Source: Saprospiraceae bacterium
GTDB taxonomy: Bacteria > Bacteroidota > Bacteroidia > Chitinophagales > Saprospiraceae
Length of the DNA stretch: 64,000 bases
Assembly (NCBI GenBank): GCA_022842725.1
Contig: JALHOZ010000014.1
Location: forward strand, 1-64,000
Reading direction: 5' to 3'
The notes below the pieces were generated by a model. That model was not told the origin of the DNA. It worked only from the letters and a program-made list of their open reading frames with translations, and searched no databases. This document shows, piece after piece, positions 25,132-32,400 of the stretch. Position numbers and translations under genes: made by a program. Numbering within the stretch: the stretch's first letter is position 1; every line of letters begins with the position of its first letter.

Positions 25132-25251
25132 CTGTGTATTTTCTCATCTGTGACCAAAACTGTTTGTTTACGAAGTGTAGTGATTTTTTGCCTGCCCGTA
25201 CATATTTCCTTTTTATCAAAGGCAATTGAATCATTCAACACATTCTTTATG

Positions 25252-25259
25252 CAAATATA
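25252..25259 (-). promoter_or_regulatory. Minus-strand -7 box in the gene-free stretch
   Basis: The minus strand reads TATATTTG, an exact TAnnTTTG; a TTG lies 16 bases farther up (25276-25278), shorter than standard. It would send a transcript towards the dyad at 25111-25131. Confidence 0.3.
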
Positions 25260-25361
25260 GTTTGGATTTTTAAAACAATAACGATATTAAGTAAAATAAA
25301 TGTCGCCATCTGACATTTTTGACATTCCTGCATGCAGTAAGATTTGTTTTAATATATTTCG

Positions 25362-25369
25362 TACCTTTG
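25362..25369 (+). promoter_or_regulatory. -7 box for the esterase-like lipoprotein
   Basis: TACCTTTG followed by CATC, the same as before rbfA; the leader to the ATG at 25425 is about 50 bases. A TTTG is found 15 bases upstream, closer than the standard 19-21. Confidence 0.55.
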
Positions 25370-25424
25370 CATCTGATAAAAAAAACGTCATTTCCCGTTT
25401 ATTTTTATTGATCAACTTTTTTGT

Positions 25425-26357
25425 ATGAATTTCAGGTTTTTATTTTGGGTGTTACTACCTCTTTTTTTATTTTTTACTGCCTGCTCGACCAATTCCGGTC
25501 AGTTTGATACTTTTGTCTATGGCAAAGTAAAAAAAACCATCTCTGTCGACGGTGAGGTGAGAGAATATTATATCCACATACCCCGGGGATATCAGGGCAA
25601 CAATGCACTGCCCGTGGTTTTTGTCCTCCACGACAAAGGAAGTAATGGCAATGATTTTTATAATACTTCAGGTTGGTCAACGATATGCGAATCCAATACG
25701 ATTTTTGGCGTATTCCCATCAGCATTGTCCTATTGCACCCAAAATAACTTGACGACTACTCTTTGGAATTCCGGAGAAATAAACGAAAATCAGCTATGTA
25801 ACGGAACCCAACAAAAAGACGATGCCGTTTTTATTCAGGCACTCATCGACCGGCTCAATATAGATTTTAATATCAATAAAAAAAGATTGTATCTGGCCGG
25901 ATTCGGCAATGGTGGTCAGATGGTTTCACAACTGGCCCTAACTTCAGGCAATACCTGGGCCGCAGCAGTTAATTACGCAGGCGTCATGGACAAAAACAAA
26001 AACTGGCAGGTGCAGCGCAACGTGCCGGTCCTTTTTCAGGTCGGCAATAAAAATCCATTGTTTTTCGGAACAGGCGACGGACTTGCTCTTTCATCACTCG
26101 AAAACACCATTCGGGACACCAACAGTTCTTTATTCAAAGTAAAAAATGTTTTTACCAAAGCATTCGGATTACCCGATACTTTTGATAATGAAGGCGACAT
26201 GATTACTGAAAAAAAAGCGGTATTTAAAAATACAGAAAACCAAAAGGAATTTGAAATCTCGCTGATACAAGGTGTCAGCCATTCCTACCCTTCCGGAAAT
26301 GTATCCTTCAAAGCCGCAACCTATCATTGGGATTGGTTGAAATCGTATACTTTATAG
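25425..26357 (+). CDS. PHB-depolymerase/LpqC-type esterase-like lipoprotein lacking the nucleophile serine
   Basis: The signal MNFRFLFWVLLPLFLFFTACS has a lipobox at Cys20. The body is an alpha/beta hydrolase of the LpqC/feruloyl-esterase kind: REYYIHIPRGY, LPVVFVLHDKGSNGNDF, VFIQALIDRLNIDFNINKKRLYLAGF and a late HSYP. The nucleophile elbow reads GFGNGG (about 159-164) where GxSxG is expected, so Gly161 stands in place of serine. The protein may be an inactive binding relative or use another residue. Cysteines (CNGTQ, CTQNN) may form disulphides. It stands alone after the gene-free stretch. Confidence 0.8.
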   Translation: MNFRFLFWVLLPLFLFFTACSTNSGQFDTFVYGKVKKTISVDGEVREYYIHIPRGYQGNNALPVVFVLHDKGSNGNDFYNTSGWSTICESNTIFGVFPSALSYCTQNNLTTTLWNSGEINENQLCNGTQQKDDAVFIQALIDRLNIDFNINKKRLYLAGFGNGGQMVSQLALTSGNTWAAAVNYAGVMDKNKNWQVQRNVPVLFQVGNKNPLFFGTGDGLALSSLENTIRDTNSSLFKVKNVFTKAFGLPDTFDNEGDMITEKKAVFKNTENQKEFEISLIQGVSHSYPSGNVSFKAATYHWDWLKSYTL

Positions 26358-26554
26358 GGTCAGGTACGTTTTTAGTTTTGGGGTATCAACAAATCAGCAT
26401 TTTATCTGTTACAACAAATATCGTCAAAAAACATCCGAAGGGATTTCCTTGACATAAGTAACCGGACATTTTTATCCCGGTGCATTGTACAGCGTGTATA
26501 GTTATATTGAAACAAAAACGTATCATTTTATAACCTTTTCTAAACCATCAGAAA

Positions 26555-27667
26555 ATGAAGAGCAGACGGGAATTTTTTAAAAAAATGACACTGGGACTGG
26601 CAGGAACCATGACATTGTCTTCAGCTGATTCAAAATTAAAAACAACGGATATGCCGGTTATCAAAAAAATAAATCCTATGGGTTTTCAATGGGAAACTAT
26701 CGATCCCTTTTTGTTTTGCGTTCACCATGAAGATCAGTTCCCAAAAGGAACCTCCCAAATGGGACCGTCAAAAGAACATATGAACGGTCGCAGCCTCGGT
26801 GATGATTTTATCATAAAAGATGGCTTCAGAATGTATCACGGCACCGAAGTTCCTGGTTTTCCGGGACATCCTCACCGGGGATTTGAGACCATCACAGTGG
26901 TGCGCAAAGGTATGGTCGACCATGCGGACTCCCTGGGAGCTGCCGGAAGATATGGCGAAGGAGACACGCAGTGGATGACCGCTGGAAAAGGTGTCCAACA
27001 CTCTGAAATGTTTCCGCTCCTCAAAGAAAATGAAGACAATCCATTGGAATTGTTTCAGATATGGCTCAACCTTCCGGCCAAAAATAAAATGACGGAACCT
27101 CACTTTAAAATGTTGTGGGGCAGCCAGATACCAAAATACAACATCACCAGTCAGGAAGGTAAAAAAACATTGATTGAAGTTATCGCAGGTCACATCGGCG
27201 AACATAAAGCACCGACACCACCTCCGGGATCGTGGGCTGCTGACCCATCCAATGAAGTAGCGGTTTTTAATATCCAGATGGAAGAAGGAGCTTCATTTAC
27301 ACTACCGAAAGCTTCAGCCGGTATCAACAGGATGTTATACTTTTACGAAGGTGACGTGTTGATGGTTGAAGATGCTACGATCAAAAATTATCACTGTGCC
27401 GAAGTTCGTCCGGATGTCGACCTCACCATCAAAGCCGGAAATGTGGCTGCAAAAATACTGGTATTACAAGGTAAACCTATCGGAGAACAAGTCATGCAAT
27501 ACGGACCTTTTGTGATGAACACCAAAGCAGAAATCCAGCAGGCCTTTGATGACTACCACCGCACCCAGTTTGGTGGCTGGCCCTGGGAAAGATATGACAA
27601 AGTTCATGACAGAAATTTAGGTCGTTTTGCCCGGCATGCCGACGGTCGGTTTGAAGAAGGGGTTTAG
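26555..27667 (+). CDS. Pirin-family protein with a twin-arginine signal
   Basis: The N-terminus MKSRREFFKKMTLGLAGTMTLSSA has SRREFFKK, the S-R-R-x-F-x-K Tat motif, followed by a moderately hydrophobic stretch. The core is a bicupin pirin: HPHRGFETITVVRKGMVDHADSLG with the metal-ligand histidines, MTAGKGVQHSEM, and an RxGxxW-like C-terminal part. Pirins bind iron or act as quercetinase. Export by Tat would fit a metal cofactor loaded in the cytoplasm. At 370 residues it is longer than typical pirins (about 290). No lipobox is present. Confidence 0.88.
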   Translation: MKSRREFFKKMTLGLAGTMTLSSADSKLKTTDMPVIKKINPMGFQWETIDPFLFCVHHEDQFPKGTSQMGPSKEHMNGRSLGDDFIIKDGFRMYHGTEVPGFPGHPHRGFETITVVRKGMVDHADSLGAAGRYGEGDTQWMTAGKGVQHSEMFPLLKENEDNPLELFQIWLNLPAKNKMTEPHFKMLWGSQIPKYNITSQEGKKTLIEVIAGHIGEHKAPTPPPGSWAADPSNEVAVFNIQMEEGASFTLPKASAGINRMLYFYEGDVLMVEDATIKNYHCAEVRPDVDLTIKAGNVAAKILVLQGKPIGEQVMQYGPFVMNTKAEIQQAFDDYHRTQFGGWPWERYDKVHDRNLGRFARHADGRFEEGV

Positions 27668-27721
27668 TCAAGATCCGCCGGATGTTTACCAAAAATATGG
27701 GTAAGTTGATATCATAAAGTA

Positions 27722-28996
27722 TCAGGAAGCCTGACTTTCACGTGCTAAGGTGATGTGCGTAATCTCAGGCCACATGCCTACCCTTCCCGGAAATCCTAAA
27801 AATCCGAATCCTCGGTTGACGTAGAGTTTTCTGTCATTTTCTTCGTACAGACCCAACCATTTTTTATAGCGGTATTTGGCAGGTGACCACGAAAACCCCG
27901 GCATCTGAAAACCAAACTGAAATCCATGGGTGTGTCCACTCAAAGTCAGGTGCATGGTTTTGTCAAAGGACTTTACTTTTTCATCAAAATGGGTAGGATC
28001 ATGAGAAAGCAAAACATTAAACGCATCCGGTGCTATACCTTGCGTGGCTTTGGCCAAATCACCTTTTTTAGGAAACCAACGTCCCGCGCCCCAGTTTTCG
28101 ACACCAACGATGTTGATAGACTCTCCGGCTTTTTCAATTTTTTGGTGAACATTATTCAAAAGGGTAAAACCCATTTGGGAAAACTTTTGGTAAAAGTCTT
28201 CAAAATAAGATCGTTCTGCCGAAGGGTTGTTGCGGTCGTAACTTCCGTAATAATCATGATTTCCCAAGGTGGCAAATTTTCCATGTTTTGCCTTTATCTC
28301 TGAAAAAATATCAATATATGGATCGATTTCTTCTTTTTCCGAATTGACGAGGTCTCCGGTAAAACATACGACATCTGCATCGAGCTCATTGATCATATCA
28401 ATGCCTTTTTTGACCTTTTCTTTGTTGTCAAAACTTCCGGCATGGACATCTGAAATCTGAACTATCGTAAAACCTTCAAAAGCTGCCGGCAGATCCCGGA
28501 AAGTCAGAACTATTTTTTGGACAGTATATTGATATTTGCCTTTGGTAATACCATAGAGCATACTAAAAAAAGGAATTCCGGCAACAAGCGTTCCAAAGCT
28601 TGTTAGAAATTGCCTCCTTCCGGGAATAAATCCCTCTTCCGTCCACATTGTATCGTTGATCTTGTAGTTGACATATTGTACGCCACCGAATGTCACCCTC
28701 AGAATGTCCTGAACCAACAGAATTCCACCAAAAACCAATTTACTGACAAACATGGTGAATATAAAACCACCCAAAAAGTTGACCCATTCCGTTCTGATAA
28801 AGGTCGGAGATACGTTGTATTGATAAATCAGGTAAAAAATACTTACATAGGTAAAAGCGCTCATTACCCAATACAAAATTTTCCAAAACCGTTCGAATCT
28901 TGATTGAACAAAAAGACCGGAAAGACCTGAATATGTGTAAAAATCAAGGAAAAAAAACAGAAAAGCGACAACCAGCAAAAAAAAGGCTCTGCCCAT
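27722..28996 (-). CDS. Membrane-anchored calcineurin-like metallophosphoesterase
   Basis: Four or so N-terminal hydrophobic helices (about 1-110, e.g. FFLLVVAFLFFFLDFYTY) precede the catalytic domain. The metal-site motifs are complete: QISDVHAG (about 185), FTGDLVN, LGNHDYYG, LLSHDPTHF and LSGHTHGFQ. The family includes YkuE/YaeI-type phosphodiesterases such as UDP-diacylglucosamine hydrolases. The substrate cannot be read here, although the membrane anchor suggests a lipid or envelope phosphoester. It converges on the pirin gene. Confidence 0.88.
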   Translation of the reverse strand: MGRAFFLLVVAFLFFFLDFYTYSGLSGLFVQSRFERFWKILYWVMSAFTYVSIFYLIYQYNVSPTFIRTEWVNFLGGFIFTMFVSKLVFGGILLVQDILRVTFGGVQYVNYKINDTMWTEEGFIPGRRQFLTSFGTLVAGIPFFSMLYGITKGKYQYTVQKIVLTFRDLPAAFEGFTIVQISDVHAGSFDNKEKVKKGIDMINELDADVVCFTGDLVNSEKEEIDPYIDIFSEIKAKHGKFATLGNHDYYGSYDRNNPSAERSYFEDFYQKFSQMGFTLLNNVHQKIEKAGESINIVGVENWGAGRWFPKKGDLAKATQGIAPDAFNVLLSHDPTHFDEKVKSFDKTMHLTLSGHTHGFQFGFQMPGFSWSPAKYRYKKWLGLYEENDRKLYVNRGFGFLGFPGRVGMWPEITHITLARESQAS

Positions 28997-29424
28997 TTGA
29001 TATTATTTGAAAACGAAATAGATTATCAACCAAAAAGTTGGGTTGAAAACGTTAAATTTCTGCAAAGGCGGCAGATTTATAGACAGACGCACCATTTTCA
29101 GGATTAATCTTTTTAAAAGTGAACCCCGGGCATTGATTCTCTAAAAAAATATTGTCAAAAAAATAATACTCAAATAAAAACATTACAAAATTTAATAATA
29201 TATAATGTAAATTTTAAATAATTTCATATTTACGCTCATTCCTATATTTCTGTTCACATTCAGACGTGCCTGGAATATATTAACATAAAAAATTACTGCA
29301 TTAATTTGTCTAATCATCAACCTTGTACTCATTCTAAATAAAAATGTTCACATAAAAATAATCAGACATCTCATAATACCGTCAACTGAAAATGTCTAAC
29401 TTTCGGTTTTAAAATCGACTTGAG
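28997..29424. other. AT-rich spacer upstream of the giant adhesin gene
   Basis: About 430 bases, AT-rich, without ORF. A weak TAACTTTC (29397-29404) may be the -7 box of the following gene; no RNA hairpin stands out. Confidence 0.5.
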
Positions 29425-32400
29425 ATGTTTTTAATAGAAAAAAGTGGTTTTTTTCGCATTTTGGCGATTACAACCATACTTTTAATTGGTTCTTTTTCCA
29501 CCGTAAAAGCTCAATGCCCGCAAGTGGAAGCGATCATGGTAGATGCTTGCGGAGCTACAGAAGCTATAAATGAGTTTTTAATCATCAATTCCGGACCTTC
29601 AGGTTTTAACACCAGTGACATTGAATTAAGTTTTGATGTCAATAACAATATTATATCAGCTGTTAATAACGACATCAATATTGATATTAACAATTTGCCA
29701 AGTGATCCTACTCCTTGTGGTCTGACAAATGGTAATATCATGGCGTATTCCGGATGCCCTAACCTTATTTCGATTGGTCCGGGGTTTAACGTTCCTCCAA
29801 ATAGTATTGTAATCCTTCAGGCTTCAGCAGGATCGGCAAATAATACCTATAATTTTTCAAATTTATGTGGTGCCGGTCAATGCGTTTATGTCATTTCAAA
29901 TGGTTGTATAAGAGGTGCCGGTGGTTTTTCAAACAGTGGTGCCGGAACACGTACTACGATTTTTCAAATTGCAGGAGGCTGTAATCAAACCATGATTTAT
30001 AATCTGGGCAGTATTACGGGAGGAAATGGAGGTTATTATCTTCCCCTTTCCAACACCTACGGCAATGGTGGTTGTATAGCACCTCCCTCAAGTCCGGCAA
30101 CCAATCCTCAGACACCTGTTTTTAATATCGAAGACGAATACTGCGTTGGCGAAACTCCCGATAATTTGCCGACCACCAGTGACAATGGCATCACAGGTGC
30201 CTGGGTGCCCACATCGATTAATACGTCAAGCCCGGGTACCGTAAACTATGTTTTTACACCAACTCCCGGTCAATGTGCCGTTCCATTTACCCTGATCGTC
30301 ACCGTAACAGCCAATATAACACCGACTTTTTCATTTCAGACAGATTATTGTCAGAATGAAACACCGGATATCCTTCCGGGTACTTCTGATAATGGCGTAA
30401 CCGGAACATGGAGTCCGCCGGTGATCAATACCTCGATGCCGGGCACCATCAACTATACGTTTACGCCGAATCCCGGACAATGTGCTGTCCCGGTTACGAT
30501 ACCTGTTCAAGTAGATCCTTTGATAATACCGACATTTTCAATAAATGACCAATATTGTCAGGGAGATGCGCCTGATATCCTTCCCGGAACCTCAGGTAAT
30601 GGTGTTACAGGTACATGGAATCCGACAACCATCAATACCTCAAATCCCGGAACCATCAATTATGTATTTACACCAAATCCGGGACAATGTGCCTCAAATT
30701 TTACCCTCACCGTTGCAGTAGATCCGGAGGTCAACCCAACTTTTTCAATTGATGCCACTTATTGTGTAGGTGAAACGGCGGATGTATTGCCGACCACTTC
30801 AAACAACGGAGTTCAGGGAACATGGTCTCCGCCAACCATAAATACATCTTCAGGAGGATCAACCAATTATACCTTTACACCTTTACCATCAGAATGTGCA
30901 TCGGTTTTTGTTTTGTCTGTCACGATAACAAATAATGTGACTCCCGTCTTTAATCCGATCGGAGACTTGTGTCAAAATGCCACACCTCCGGCGCTACCCA
31001 ACGTTTCTAACAACGGTATCACCGGAACCTGGAATCCTGCCACAATCAACACCTCTGCTCCGGGCATGACAATGTACACGTTTACTCCCGGTCCCGGACA
31101 ATGCGCCACACCGGTATCCATTACGGTAACCATCCTTGAAAGACCTACCGGTTCGATACAGGGAAATGTCGATATTTGTCCCGGTCAATGTGGAGATATC
31201 GGATTTAACCTTGCCGGAGGATCAGGCACTTACAACCTGAATATGCAAATCAGTGTTGGTGCGTTTTCATTGCCTTTTACGATTCCGGGGGCAACATTTT
31301 CCACTACTCTGGAAATTTGTTATAACGGATCAGGTTTTTTCCCTTCTTTTAATCCGCCGTCAACCCTCATCATACCCACCAATGCTCCTCCCGGAACATT
31401 GACTCTAAACCTGCTTTCCATGACGGATACCGGCGGCGGTCCTTGTGCTTCGGGAATTATACTCAACAACACCATGACCATCACCTTACGGGATGATGCA
31501 GAATCATTTAATGCAAGTCTCACTGTTTGTGATGAAGATAATGATGGTAACGGTATTTTTGATCTGACCGATGCCGAAGATGATGTAACCGGAAATGCTC
31601 CCGGAGCGACAGTCACCTGGTATGAAAACAGCGGATTGACCATGTTGATTTCCAATCCGATGATGTTTGCCGCAACCAACGGTACCATTGTCTACGCTTT
31701 GGTTACGGACGCTTTTGGATGTGAAAGCGATTCAGAAGTCACACTGAATCTTCAGATTCCTGATGTGCCTGTCCTTCCGGTTTTTACCGTTTGTGTCACG
31801 GATCCGCCATTATTACTACCGGTCAATATCGGAGGTGTCACCGGTGTTTGGTCAGATGGCAATGGTTACGTAACTGCCAATCAATTCGATCCGTCCGGTG
31901 TTCCGGAAGGAGATTACACAATAACATTTACACCTGATCCCGGACAATGTTATATAGCAGGCAATACTACGGTTACGGTTACTTCGGGAGGTCCTGTGCC
32001 GCTCAACGGAATACCTGCTGTAGTCTGTTTGGGTTCTGCGACCTTGGTTCTGCCGGTTATGCCAAACGGTGTGACCGGAATATGGTCATCAGCAAGTCCT
32101 CACCTTTCAGGCAATATTTTTAATGTCACGGCTGCAGGTGTGGGAACCTATGAATTTACCTTTACACCTAATGATCCGAATTCGTGTTTCCTGGCCAATA
32201 GTGTATTTGTTGATGTAATTGATAACGCTACCCTGACACCACCGGTTTTTCCCGATGTTTGCGAAAATACCGGAATGTTTAATCTGGGTAACACCGTCAA
32301 TGGGGTAAGTGGTACATGGGGCGGCAGTCCATTTGTAACCGGTAATATGTTTAATACAAATTCAGGAGACGGGAGTTTTTCTATAACTTTCGAACCCGAT

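Larger units (their letters stand above)
24738..25424. other. Gene-free stretch with a hairpin-terminated candidate small RNA
   Basis: Almost 690 bases between rbfA and the next gene carry no convincing ORF. The stretch contains a strong hairpin plus T-run (25033-25086), a near-perfect dyad (25111-25131), a minus-strand -7 box (25252-25259) and the promoter of the next gene (25362-25369). Confidence 0.6.

Noticed and set aside
25060-25260. Small plus-strand ORF (66 residues) in the gene-free stretch
   Set aside because: It starts within the terminator hairpin and T-run, has no family pattern, and low-complexity F/S runs; it looks like chance.
30115-31149. Regular ~207-base repeats as a possible CRISPR array
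   Set aside because: The units are coding, longer than CRISPR repeats and not separated by unique spacers; they are protein repeats.
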